Below, in pieces: positions 16,645 through 23,862 of a DNA stretch of 26,004 nt; position 1 is the first letter of the stretch; the number at the start of each line of letters is the position of its first letter. The position numbers and the translations under genes were made by a program. Origin of the DNA: CAYPZL01 sp964415045 (lineage in GTDB: Bacteria; Planctomycetota; Phycisphaerae; Sedimentisphaerales; Anaerobacaceae); NCBI GenBank assembly GCA_964415045.1, contig CAYPZL010000065.1, positions 1-26,004 of the forward strand, written 5' to 3'. A model generated the notes under the pieces. The model made no database searches and was not told the origin of the DNA. It worked only from the letters and a program-made list of their open reading frames with translations.

Positions 16645-16848
16645 AGTTGAACGACGGTGGCGGTGCACCGCGTGTCTGTGAAAATATTCTGGCATGTGGG
16701 TGGCAGCGTCAAGCGGCAGCTTGGCGATGGGGGACTTCTCTGCTGCGTGTGACGCTATACGGGCCCCGGGCGTTGAACCATCGCCAAGTCCTCCGGACTT
16801 GACGCTGCCACCCGTCGGTGGATGGTTCAACGACGACGGCGTGTGCAC
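16645..16848. repeat. Complex palindromic element (REP/MITE-like)
   Basis: Inside the 334-bp gap between two plus-strand genes there are nested inverted repeats. GGGTGGCAGCGTCAAG (16698-16713) is the exact complement of 16798-16813, and CTTGGCGATGG (16720-16730) of 16778-16788. Each arm also has its own small hairpin (CAAGC-GGCA-GCTTG; AAGTCC-TCC-GGACTT). A second perfect 12-bp pair, CGTTGAACCATC (16771-16782) and GATGGTTCAACG (16821-16832), overlaps. Flanking stretches GTTGAACGACGGTGGCGGTGCAC (16645-16667) split in two parts and its near copy at 16825-16848 look like imperfect direct repeats. No protein is encoded. It resembles a dispersed palindromic element, but copies elsewhere in the genome cannot be checked here. 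Confidence 0.6.
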
Positions 16849-16883
16849 TTAGCCCTTGCACCGCCCGCGGCACAGGTCTTTCG

Positions 16884-16912
16884 TTGATCGCGACGTGACG
16901 GCGGCGTATATT
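16884..16912 (+). promoter_or_regulatory. Candidate sigma-70 promoter for the lipid-kinase-like gene
   Basis: TTGATC (16884-16889), 17-bp spacer, TATATT (16907-16912). The -10 box directly abuts GGAGG (16912-16916), and the ATG is only about 20 bp beyond, so the leader would be very short. Confidence 0.5.
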
Positions 16913-16932
16913 GGAGGGCCGTCGTCAATCGC

Positions 16933-17841
16933 ATGAGAAAGTGCTTGGGGTCCGTGGAAACGAACGTCGTCATCGCCAACGAGAACGCCAACTGGCGGGC
17001 CTGCAAAGCGAAGGTCCGTCAGGCGCGGAATCTGCTGCGCCGGCGGGGACTGCGCTTCGCCTCGCTCGTCAGCCAGGAGGCGGGCCACGCCCGGGAACTG
17101 GCGGCGGCCGCCATGGAGCAAAAGGCCGAGACGATCGTCGTCATCGGCGGCGACGGCACGCTCAACGAAGTGGTCAACGGGATCTTCACGTCGGGCCACC
17201 GCCACATCCCGCGGGTGGGCATCGTTCCCACCGGCTCGTCGAACGATTTCTCCAAGAGCCTGGGCATCCCGCAGGACGTGCGGCAGGCGTGCGCGACGGT
17301 GATGCGGGGATGCGTCAGGAATGTAGACGTCGGGCGGGCCGGCCCGCACTATTTCTGCAGCGCTTCCTGTCTGGGATACTTCTCCGACGTCGCGGCGGTC
17401 AGCCACACCATGACGGGCCTGCGCGGCTCGCTGCGCTACGTCGTGGCGGCGCTGACGGTCGTGCGAAAGATGAACGCGGGATGGAACATGGAGATCAGCA
17501 CCGACGGGCAAACGTTTCGCGGCGAGTACGCGGTGCTGCTCGTGGGCAACGGGCCCCGCTTCGGCGGGCTGACCATGCTGCCCGGCGCGGCGCCGGACGA
17601 CGGGACGCTGGACTGCCTGCTGATCGAGATGGCCGGCAAGCGCGAAGCCCTGCAACTGATCCCGCTGGTCTACCGGCGCGCTATGGAACGTCACCCGAAA
17701 GTCACACGCTTTCAGGCGAAGTCTTTATCGGTCCGCCTCGACCGCCCTTCGCGGACGTGCAGCGACGGGGAGGTCCGCCCGGCCCTGGTGCGAACCATCG
17801 ACTACACCGTGCTCACGCGGAAACTGCCGGTCATCTGCTGA
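16933..17841 (+). CDS. Diacylglycerol/sphingosine kinase-like protein
   Basis: The 302-residue product belongs to the DAGK catalytic family, which phosphorylates lipid alcohols with ATP. The nucleotide-binding motif GGDGTLNEVVNGI lies at 72-84, and PTGSSNDFSKSLGI at 99-112 corresponds to the usual PxGTGNDFA motif with Ser-Ser instead of Thr-Gly. The C-terminal beta domain has GEYAVLLVGNGPRFGGL, MLPGAAPDDGTLDCLLI and a final strand with SDGE (DGE of the metal/phosphate site). No membrane helix is present. The start is uncertain: GGAGG lies 16 nt before the ATG at 16933, longer than usual, and a GTG a few codons later is possible. The natural substrate cannot be deduced. Confidence 0.87.
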   Translation: MRKCLGSVETNVVIANENANWRACKAKVRQARNLLRRRGLRFASLVSQEAGHARELAAAAMEQKAETIVVIGGDGTLNEVVNGIFTSGHRHIPRVGIVPTGSSNDFSKSLGIPQDVRQACATVMRGCVRNVDVGRAGPHYFCSASCLGYFSDVAAVSHTMTGLRGSLRYVVAALTVVRKMNAGWNMEISTDGQTFRGEYAVLLVGNGPRFGGLTMLPGAAPDDGTLDCLLIEMAGKREALQLIPLVYRRAMERHPKVTRFQAKSLSVRLDRPSRTCSDGEVRPALVRTIDYTVLTRKLPVIC

Positions 17842-17880
17842 CCGCTGCGAGATGAAAACCACGAAACAGCCCGGCCCGAT

Positions 17881-17910
17881 TTGGCCGCGCCAGGGCGCAT
17901 TTCCTATACT
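17881..17910 (+). promoter_or_regulatory. Candidate sigma-70 promoter for the small gene at 17927
   Basis: TTGGCC (17881-17886), 18-bp spacer, TATACT (17905-17910). The ATG lies 17 bp past the -10 box, leaving a leader of about 10 nt that still includes GGAGG. Confidence 0.45.
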
Positions 17911-17926
17911 TTGGCTGGAGGTGCCT

Positions 17927-18184
17927 ATGAAAGTCTTATGGCAGCACAAAGACGGCGACTTGTACGCGGTCGAGCATGACACGTTCGGCCATGTCATCGG
18001 TGCGACCGGCCCGCTCGACTGGGACGATCCGCACGACCCCAGCGAGTACTGCTGCGAGGCAGAGAACGCGGACTGGGTCGAAGATGCAATAAGACACCAC
18101 GCGCTGCACCGGGTCCACCCCGCCGTTCTGCAACAACCGCTCGGCAGTAGCACTTCACGCCCACCCGTCATGGCCCGTTTCTGA
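17927..18184 (+). CDS. Small unknown acidic protein
   Basis: The 85-residue product starts at an ATG with GGAGG at ideal spacing and a promoter just upstream. The first 55 residues are acidic and aromatic (MKVLWQHKDGDLYAVEHD, GPLDWDDPHDPSEYCCEAENADWVEDAI); the rest is His/Pro-rich and low in structure. I do not recognise a family. The strand-like start and two adjacent Cys near residue 43 are the only notable traits. A reading frame upstream to 17852 exists but lacks a ribosome site. About 200 bp with no gene follow. Confidence 0.6.
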   Translation: MKVLWQHKDGDLYAVEHDTFGHVIGATGPLDWDDPHDPSEYCCEAENADWVEDAIRHHALHRVHPAVLQQPLGSSTSRPPVMARF

Positions 18185-18324
18185 GCGAGGCGCCGACTGC
18201 CCCTGGCAATCTGGAGAAAGGTTTGCATTCCACGGCACTGAGACGTCCGGCCCGGCATATCCCTGCCGGAAGCACTGCAGGCGACACCAACCCGCAATCG
18301 GTCGCTAATTATCGAGCGCAGGTA

Positions 18325-18352
18325 TTGCTTTTCGCCGCGGAGCGGCTATAAC
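18325..18352 (+). promoter_or_regulatory. Candidate sigma-70 promoter for the RHH-like gene
   Basis: TTGCTT (18325-18330), 16-bp spacer, TATAAC (18347-18352), about 34 bp before the ATG at 18386. Confidence 0.45.
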
Positions 18353-18385
18353 AGGCACGGCGACGATTGCTGAAAGGACCGGACT

Positions 18386-18928
18386 ATGACGAAGAAGAAA
18401 GCGATTTCCATACGTATCGACGAAGAGCATCTTCAAGCCCTGTACGGCCTGGCGGGCACGTTCGGCGTCACGCCGGAGGAAGTGATCCAGAACGCCCTTC
18501 CCGATATCGCCGAAACGCGTCTCTTCTTCCAGTGCAAGGACTACCTCCCCGAACTGCGTTGGGACGAGATGGCACGCGTCGGCCACGAGGCGATCCGCGA
18601 GCACTTGCGAGCCCAATACACCGAGGGGCTGGAACAGCATCTGGCCCGGTTCGGTATTACCCTGGAGTCGTCCCCCCAGGACGTCGAAGCCGCCAAGAAA
18701 CGCGCCCTGGACGAGCTGCGCAGCGACAGGGACCACCCCCTCGCATACCAGCTTGCCAGAGCCGAGGCCGATTCGGTCTACCTGGGCTGTCTCTACGACG
18801 CCTGGAAGCGAGCGCGCGAGAGCAAACCGGGGTACACGATCGCCCAGGTCAATGTCGAGTCGGCCGGGGCCGGCGGGCCGGCCCCGCACAAGGCATGGGC
18901 CGTCCTGAAGGACGACAAGATCGTGTAG
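18386..18928 (+). CDS. Unknown protein with a ribbon-helix-helix-like N-terminus
   Basis: The 180-residue product begins with a strand followed by two helices (AISIRIDEEHLQALYGLAGTFGVTPEEVIQNAL, residues 6-39), the layout of ribbon-helix-helix DNA-binding domains found in antitoxins and regulators. The remaining 140 residues are helical and acidic/basic mixed (VGHEAIREHLRAQYTEGLEQHLARFG, AKKRALDELRSDRDH, YLGCLYDAWKRARES) without a family I recognise. No toxin-like gene is adjacent, so it is not an evident antitoxin. AAAGGA precedes the start. It is most likely a transcriptional regulator or a DNA-associated protein. Confidence 0.65.
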   Translation: MTKKKAISIRIDEEHLQALYGLAGTFGVTPEEVIQNALPDIAETRLFFQCKDYLPELRWDEMARVGHEAIREHLRAQYTEGLEQHLARFGITLESSPQDVEAAKKRALDELRSDRDHPLAYQLARAEADSVYLGCLYDAWKRARESKPGYTIAQVNVESAGAGGPAPHKAWAVLKDDKIV

Positions 18929-19230
18929 CGTTCCACTGTCACGGGCCCAACGTCGCCCCGCCCGCCTGAGTCAACGGCTCAATCGACCCGGCCGACACCG
19001 GGACATCCCCCCGGGCACCCAGACCAGGAGCCAAAGTTTTTTGCCTTTCTCGCCCATTTTTTCGTTGATGCATCCGTAGCGGAAGCTACAATACGAGACA
19101 GGAAGTTGGAAGTTTCTCGCGGAATGTCGCAACGAGCAGTGAGGCCGTTTATGGACAGGCGAGAACCATAGGACCATGTGGTCAGGGGCCTGAAACCGAG
19201 CGATGGGTTCGAGAGAGGAGGTTTGTCCCC
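18929..19230. promoter_or_regulatory. 302-bp upstream region of the dockerin-like gene with promoter and long leader
   Basis: No gene is seen. A promoter is likely at TTGATG (19065-19070), 16-bp spacer, TACAAT (19087-19092). The spacer contains GTAGC-GGAA-GCTAC, a perfect 5-bp hairpin that could be an operator. The resulting leader is about 130 nt and has small self-complementary stretches (GACCA/TGGTC near 19170-19185) but matches no riboswitch I know. It ends in AGGAGG before the GTG start at 19231. Confidence 0.45.
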
Positions 19231-20610
19231 GTGAAAACGCGGTGTTTTTTGTTTGTGCTCGTGCTGTGCGCACCATTTCCCGCGCCGGGCGAGGAGTTTC
19301 AGGTCAACATTCGCACGACCGGCTCGCAGGCCAATCCGGCTCTGGCGCTCACCGGCACCGGTAACGTCATCGCCGTCTGGAGCAGCTACTACTCGAGCTC
19401 GGGGCGGTCCAACGAGATCATCGCCCGGCGCTTGTCCCTCGACGGTGCGATCGGCGATTCCGAGGAATTCCAGCTCAACGTCACTTCCGAGGGCAACCAG
19501 ACCGAGCCGGACGTCGCCGCCGACGGTCGCGGCGGATTCCTGGTGGTCTGGCAAGGCCCGGGGCCCGACGAGGAGGACATCTTCCTGCGCCGGTTCGACC
19601 CGAACGGGCAGCCTCTCAGCGACGAATGGCTCGTCAACTCCTACACGCCGGGGCGACAGCTCTATCCCCGCATCGCGGCCAACGATGCCGGTGCATTCGT
19701 CGTCGTCTGGGAGAGCCGTGGCCCGGTCGACGAGGGGGGACGATCCCTGGTGTGCGCGCGTCGCTTCGATCCCAACGCCGCAGCCCTGGGCGAGGCATTC
19801 ATCGTGGACGAGGGCAGCTACGACTGTCGATACCCCGACGTCGCCGTGGACGCGGAAGGCGGCTTCGTGGCAACCTGGCTGCAGGACCGGACCAGCAAGA
19901 CCGTCTTTGGCAGGCGATTCGAGCCGAACGGCGTCGCCTCCACGGAACCGTTCGAGATCAGCCAGATCGATTGCAGCTCCATTACACGACCCTCGGTCGC
20001 CATGAGCGCTGCCGGTCGTTTCGTCGTGGCCTGGGACGGCGACCCGAACCGGGCTGCAGACGACGACGTTCACGCCCGACTGTACGACCCCAACGGCACA
20101 CCGCAGGCCGAGCAGTTTCCCGTAAACTCGCTGCACCAGGGGGCCCAGCAATGGCCGCGTGCCGCCATGAACGAGGCAGGCGACTTCGTCATTGTCTGGA
20201 TGCACGAAACCGGCGATCCCAATGTGGATACGGACATTCGCGCGCGGTATTTCGACCGTGACGGCCTCCCCGCCGGCGAGGCACTGCAACTCAACACGCA
20301 GGTCCTCGGCAAACAGCAATATCCCGCGGTAGCCATAACCGGCGACGGCGCGTTCGTCACCGCCTGGGAAGACCGGGAGCCCGACAGCGCCGCATACGAC
20401 ATCCGGGCCTGCATCACCCCGCCGCCGATTTCGGCCGACTTCAACGGCGACCTGCGGGTGAGCTTCATCGATTTGGCAAGTTTTGCCCTGCGCTGGCGAC
20501 AACAAAACCAGGCCGCACCGGCCGACCTGAACGGCGACGGCATCGTCGATTCCCGCGACCTGGCCCGATTCTGCCGGCAGTGGCTCCCGGAACGAATCGA
20601 GGAATACTGA
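19231..20610 (+). CDS. Secreted seven-repeat (propeller-like) protein with dockerin-like C-terminus
   Basis: The 459-residue protein has a signal peptide (about 1-20, ending APFPAPG). Residues 23-400 contain seven repeats of about 50-57 residues. Each has a strand F-x-V/L-N, then P-x-V/I-A, a small-residue turn, G-x-F/V-V-x-W, and a closing R-R/x-F/Y-D-P-N/DG segment. Seven such units point to a seven-bladed beta-propeller. The last 60 residues hold two EF-hand-like loops (DFNGDLRVSFIDLASFALRW and DLNGDGIVDSRDLARFCRQW), the dockerin type I pattern that binds calcium and, in cellulosomes, cohesins. No cohesin is in the window. The GTG start has AGGAGG 9 nt upstream. It is probably displayed or secreted; its ligand is unknown. 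Confidence 0.85.
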   Translation: MKTRCFLFVLVLCAPFPAPGEEFQVNIRTTGSQANPALALTGTGNVIAVWSSYYSSSGRSNEIIARRLSLDGAIGDSEEFQLNVTSEGNQTEPDVAADGRGGFLVVWQGPGPDEEDIFLRRFDPNGQPLSDEWLVNSYTPGRQLYPRIAANDAGAFVVVWESRGPVDEGGRSLVCARRFDPNAAALGEAFIVDEGSYDCRYPDVAVDAEGGFVATWLQDRTSKTVFGRRFEPNGVASTEPFEISQIDCSSITRPSVAMSAAGRFVVAWDGDPNRAADDDVHARLYDPNGTPQAEQFPVNSLHQGAQQWPRAAMNEAGDFVIVWMHETGDPNVDTDIRARYFDRDGLPAGEALQLNTQVLGKQQYPAVAITGDGAFVTAWEDREPDSAAYDIRACITPPPISADFNGDLRVSFIDLASFALRWRQQNQAAPADLNGDGIVDSRDLARFCRQWLPERIEEY

Positions 20611-20680
20611 CGACGCCCTGGGGCACGGGCCTCTGCCCGGTAAGGCGCCATCATTCGGAGGGCACGGTTCAAACCGCGCC

Positions 20681-20709
20681 TTGACGCTGACGGTACATCT
20701 CGGTATCCT
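20681..20709 (+). promoter_or_regulatory. Candidate sigma-70 promoter for the peptidyl-prolyl isomerase gene
   Basis: TTGACG (20681-20686), 17-bp spacer, TATCCT (20704-20709), about 55 bp before the start at 20765. Confidence 0.5.
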
Positions 20710-20764
20710 GCGCGTCCTTGTCGAACGCTATATCCTTAGAACCACGAATTAGGAGGTACCGATT

Positions 20765-21679
20765 GTGTCTATGAACCGACAGATACGCCGGGTTGTCCTG
20801 TGCAGCGTCATGACGCTCGCCTTCGCCGCCGGTCTCGCCGTCGCGGCTGACGAAACAGCGAAACAGGAAACGACCGCAAGCGCCGCGTCTGACTTCAAAA
20901 CGGACGTGGACAAGGTCAGTTACATCATCGGCACGCAATTCGTCGCCGGCCTGAAGCGACAGGGTCTCGACGTGAGCGCGGAGATGCTCGTGCGCGGCAT
21001 TCGCGACGCGCTGGCGGGCAAGCCGGGCCCCTTCAGCCAGGACGAACAGAGACAAATCATGCTGGCCTTCCAGAAAAAGGTCAACGCCGAACGCCAGAAA
21101 AAGGCTCAGGCGGAAGCTATGGCCAAGTTAGGTGAAGAAAACATGTGGAAGCTCAAGCTCACCAAACCCCCACTTATGACATTCGATGCAAACAAGGACT
21201 ACTTCTGGGTCCTCGAAACGAACAAGGGGCCCATCCGAATCAAGCTCATGCCCGACGTGGCCCCCATGCATGTCACCAGCACCATCTTTCTGACGAAGAA
21301 GGGCTTCTATGACGGCTTGACCTTCCACCGCGTGATTCCGGGCTTCATGGCCCAGGGCGGATGTCCCCTCGGAACGGGTACGGGCGGCCCGGGATACCAA
21401 TACGACGGCGAGTTCGATCCGAACGTCAAGCACGATCAGCCCGGGCGGCTCAGCATGGCCAACTCCGGCCCCGGCACCGACGGCAGCCAGTTCTTCATCA
21501 CGTTCAAGGCGACCCCCTGGCTCGACGGCAAACACACCATCTTCGGCCAGGTCGTGGACGGGCAGGAAAACTGCAAGAAGATGGAGGCCGCCGGCACGCG
21601 AGCGGGCACGCCCAAGGAAAAGCTGGTCATCACCAAGGCCCGCATCGAAGAGAAGCCCAAGCAGGTCGATGCACGATAG
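20765..21679 (+). CDS. Exported FKBP_N-cyclophilin peptidyl-prolyl isomerase
   Basis: The 304-residue protein catalyses cis-trans isomerisation of prolyl bonds and helps protein folding outside the cytoplasm. A signal peptide covers about 1-28 (ending LAVAAD). Residues 45-130 resemble the N-terminal dimerisation domain of FKBP-type isomerases (KVSYIIGTQFVAGLKRQGLDVSAEMLVRGIRDAL...QKK repeat-rich helix). Residues 145-295 are a cyclophilin domain with FHRVIPGFMAQGG (187-199, catalytic Arg189), SQFFIT (241-246) and HTIFGQV (257-263). So an FKBP chaperone module is joined to a cyclophilin catalytic domain. The GTG start at 20765 fits the AGGAGG at 20751 better than the ATG at 20771. The gene is followed by a convergent radical SAM gene. 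Confidence 0.92.
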   Translation: MSMNRQIRRVVLCSVMTLAFAAGLAVAADETAKQETTASAASDFKTDVDKVSYIIGTQFVAGLKRQGLDVSAEMLVRGIRDALAGKPGPFSQDEQRQIMLAFQKKVNAERQKKAQAEAMAKLGEENMWKLKLTKPPLMTFDANKDYFWVLETNKGPIRIKLMPDVAPMHVTSTIFLTKKGFYDGLTFHRVIPGFMAQGGCPLGTGTGGPGYQYDGEFDPNVKHDQPGRLSMANSGPGTDGSQFFITFKATPWLDGKHTIFGQVVDGQENCKKMEAAGTRAGTPKEKLVITKARIEEKPKQVDAR

Positions 21680-21735
21680 CCGCCGCTCGCTCTACTGCGT
21701 GAAGCGTATCTCGGGGGCACCGTCACTTCCCACGA

Positions 21736-22632
21736 TCATGCCTCGCGAAAGGTGTTGTCGCAACGATAGCAAATGGACGTCGGCGACAGAGTGCCCGTGA
21801 GCATTTGCAGCCGGAGACGCCGGTAGCCGTTGCCGGCCCAGATGTCCCGGAAAGGCTTCTCGGTGACGTTGCCGAGAGGAAGCCTGCCGTTGACGTCCAT
21901 GCAGCAGGGAACGACGGTGCCGTCGGACAGGATGCACCCGTGACGAAACGGAGCCTCGCAGGGCTGGTAGGCGTCGCCGTCGGGTGTGGGGTTCGCACGT
22001 CTGTCTTCGACGCCGTCCGGCCACGTGAGGTACTCGGCAACGTGAACGTCATCGACGCCGCTGTCGCGCCACCGCTCGATGAAGTCCCCCAGCCGGTCCC
22101 GCGTCTCCTGCATCCGGATGATCTCAATCGTCGTGTGCGGGCCGCGTTTGCCGTTTTGCCGGCGCAGCTCCAGGAACCGGCGAATGTTGGATTCGACGCG
22201 GTCGAACCGGGCCGGTGGGCGCAGCTTCTCATAGATATCCGCCGAGCAGCCGTCGAAGGAAAGCGACAGAAACGTCAAGGACGAGAGCAGGAGCTTTTCC
22301 GAGACGTCCGGGGTGAGCATCGTGGCGTTGGTGTGGATCATGGTCCGGCAGCCTCGCACGCCGGCGTAGGCAATCATATCGAAAAGGTCCGCATGCAGCA
22401 GGGGCTCGCCTGAGAGGTAGAGCTTCACCAAGGGCTCGTTTCCACCTACGTCGTCGATGATGTTTCGGAACATAGCCATCGACATATCGCTCTGCGGGCG
22501 GCGCAGCCCGGCCGACTGGGGACACATGACACAGCGAAGATTGCATCGGCGGGTAATATCAATCCAATAGACCGAGGGCACGGGCGGGATGTAGTAGTCC
22601 ATCATTTCCGCAATATTATGCCAAAGCGGCAT
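21736..22632 (-). CDS. Radical SAM protein with SPASM-like C-terminus
   Basis: The 298-residue enzyme has the CxxxCxxC cluster motif at Cys30, Cys34 and Cys37 (RRCNLRCVMC), binding a [4Fe-4S] cluster that cleaves S-adenosylmethionine. GEPLLH and the strands IHTNATMLT and LSLSFDG follow the usual barrel order. The C-terminal part has Cys-rich segments CEAPFRHGC, VVPCCMDVNG and SICYRCDN, with NVTEKPFRDIW between them, which is a SPASM-type layout holding auxiliary clusters. Such proteins modify peptides, sugars or other enzymes; the substrate here is unknown. The start at 22632 follows GGAGAG; a longer frame to 22677 lacks a site. It is divergent from the nucleoside hydrolase gene. Confidence 0.88.
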   Translation of the reverse strand: MPLWHNIAEMMDYYIPPVPSVYWIDITRRCNLRCVMCPQSAGLRRPQSDMSMAMFRNIIDDVGGNEPLVKLYLSGEPLLHADLFDMIAYAGVRGCRTMIHTNATMLTPDVSEKLLLSSLTFLSLSFDGCSADIYEKLRPPARFDRVESNIRRFLELRRQNGKRGPHTTIEIIRMQETRDRLGDFIERWRDSGVDDVHVAEYLTWPDGVEDRRANPTPDGDAYQPCEAPFRHGCILSDGTVVPCCMDVNGRLPLGNVTEKPFRDIWAGNGYRRLRLQMLTGTLSPTSICYRCDNTFREA

Positions 22633-22660
22633 ACCTGGCTCTCCAACCGGACACGCATGT

Positions 22661-22690
22661 AACTTACACCGGGACACGCCCGCGTGTCAA
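22661..22690 (-). promoter_or_regulatory. Candidate sigma-70 promoter for the radical SAM gene
   Basis: On the minus strand a perfect TTGACA (plus positions 22685-22690), 18-bp spacer and TAAGTT (22661-22666). The -10 box is poor. Confidence 0.35.
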
Positions 22691-22720
22691 GCCCTCGCAA
22701 CCAAACGATCCGACGCATCG

Positions 22721-22749
22721 TTGAAACACCGCGCCGGCACCGATACAAT
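22721..22749 (+). promoter_or_regulatory. Candidate sigma-70 promoter for the nucleoside hydrolase gene
   Basis: TTGAAA (22721-22726), 17-bp spacer, TACAAT (22744-22749), about 76 nt before the ATG at 22832. Confidence 0.5.
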
Positions 22750-22831
22750 CACTGGGGCGGCCGCAATCCGATGACACGGCCGGGACTGATGACAACCGAA
22801 CTGAGTGATGTCGCGAACGAAAGGAACTCTG

Positions 22832-23824
22832 ATGAGGATGATTCTCAACGCCGTGTTGCTGATATGTCTGACCGTGACGGGATTGCCGCTTTTCGGCCAA
22901 TCGTTCCCCACGATTCCCGAGAGCCGCCGGATCGAGATGCTCCAGCCGCCGAGCCGGCGACCGGTGCGCATGGTGCTCGACACCGACACCTACAACGAGA
23001 TCGACGACCAGTTTGCCCTGGTCTATGCGTTGATCTCGCCGGAGCTGGATGTGCAGGCGGTTTATGCGGCCCCGTTTCACAACAGCCGCTCCAGCGGGCC
23101 CGGCGACGGCATGGAAAAAAGCTACGAGGAAATCCTGCGAATCCTGGGCAAGCTGGACAAGCCGGCGGATGGATTTGCCTTCAAGGGCAGCTCTCGTTAT
23201 CTGGCGGATCCGAAGCGTCCCGAGAAGAGTCCGGCGGCGATGGACCTCGTGGCTCGGGCCCGCAAGTGCAGCCCGAAGGACCCGCTCTACGTCGCCGCCG
23301 TCGGGGCGATCACCAACGTCGCCAATGCGGTTTTGATCGATCCGTCCGTCATCGACAAGATGGTCCTGGTCTGGCTGGGCGGGAACGGCCACAACTGGCC
23401 GCACCAGCGAGAGTTCAACCTCAGACAGGATTTGAAGGCGTCACGAGTCATCTTCGACTGCGGCATGCCTGTCGTGCAACTGCCCTGCACGCCGGTCGTC
23501 ACGCACTTCGCGACCACGGTACCGGAGATGGAACGCTACGTGGGCGGTCGCGGCCCGATTGGCGACTACCTGCTCGAGATCTTCAAGGACTATCGCAAAG
23601 ACCACTTCGGATGGTCCAAGGTCCTGTGGGACATGACCGCCGTCGCCTGGCTCGTCAACAGCAGGTGGTCGCCCTCCGATCTCGTGCACAGCCCCATTCT
23701 CACCGACAACTACACGTTCAGTGTCGACCGGTCCCGGCACCTGATCCGCGCGGTCAATTTCATCCATCGCGATCCTATCTTCCGGGATTTCTTCACGAAA
23801 CTGGACAAACGGGCGAAGAAGTAG
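22832..23824 (+). CDS. Secreted nucleoside hydrolase family protein
   Basis: The 330-residue protein has a signal peptide (about 1-23, ending PLFGQ) and an inosine-uridine-type nucleoside hydrolase fold, which cleaves N-glycosidic bonds. The N-terminal metal site is VLDTDTYNEIDDQFAL (Asp50, Asp52, Asp58, Asp59), with a longer insertion than the classic DTDxGxDD. YVAAVGAITNVANAVL and MVLVWLGGNGHNW follow the usual order, and WDMTAVAWL near the C-terminus holds the conserved second metal Asp. Export is unusual for a nucleoside salvage enzyme and suggests use of external nucleosides or a different N-glycoside. AAGGA lies 6 nt before the start. Confidence 0.88.
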   Translation: MRMILNAVLLICLTVTGLPLFGQSFPTIPESRRIEMLQPPSRRPVRMVLDTDTYNEIDDQFALVYALISPELDVQAVYAAPFHNSRSSGPGDGMEKSYEEILRILGKLDKPADGFAFKGSSRYLADPKRPEKSPAAMDLVARARKCSPKDPLYVAAVGAITNVANAVLIDPSVIDKMVLVWLGGNGHNWPHQREFNLRQDLKASRVIFDCGMPVVQLPCTPVVTHFATTVPEMERYVGGRGPIGDYLLEIFKDYRKDHFGWSKVLWDMTAVAWLVNSRWSPSDLVHSPILTDNYTFSVDRSRHLIRAVNFIHRDPIFRDFFTKLDKRAKK

Positions 23825-23862
23825 CCCTCCCGCGCGCGAGCGGATTCCGAAAGGCAGGGACA

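Noticed and set aside
16531..16848. Minus-strand frame across the palindromic element
   Set aside because: Its sequence follows from the repeats themselves and overlaps the lipoprotein gene end.
19093..19230. Possible c-di-GMP riboswitch in the leader
   Set aside because: The conserved core sequences of GEMM-type riboswitches are not present.
18979..20505. 508-codon minus-strand frame opposite the dockerin-like gene
   Set aside because: It is antisense to a gene with a signal peptide, regular repeats and dockerin-like loops.
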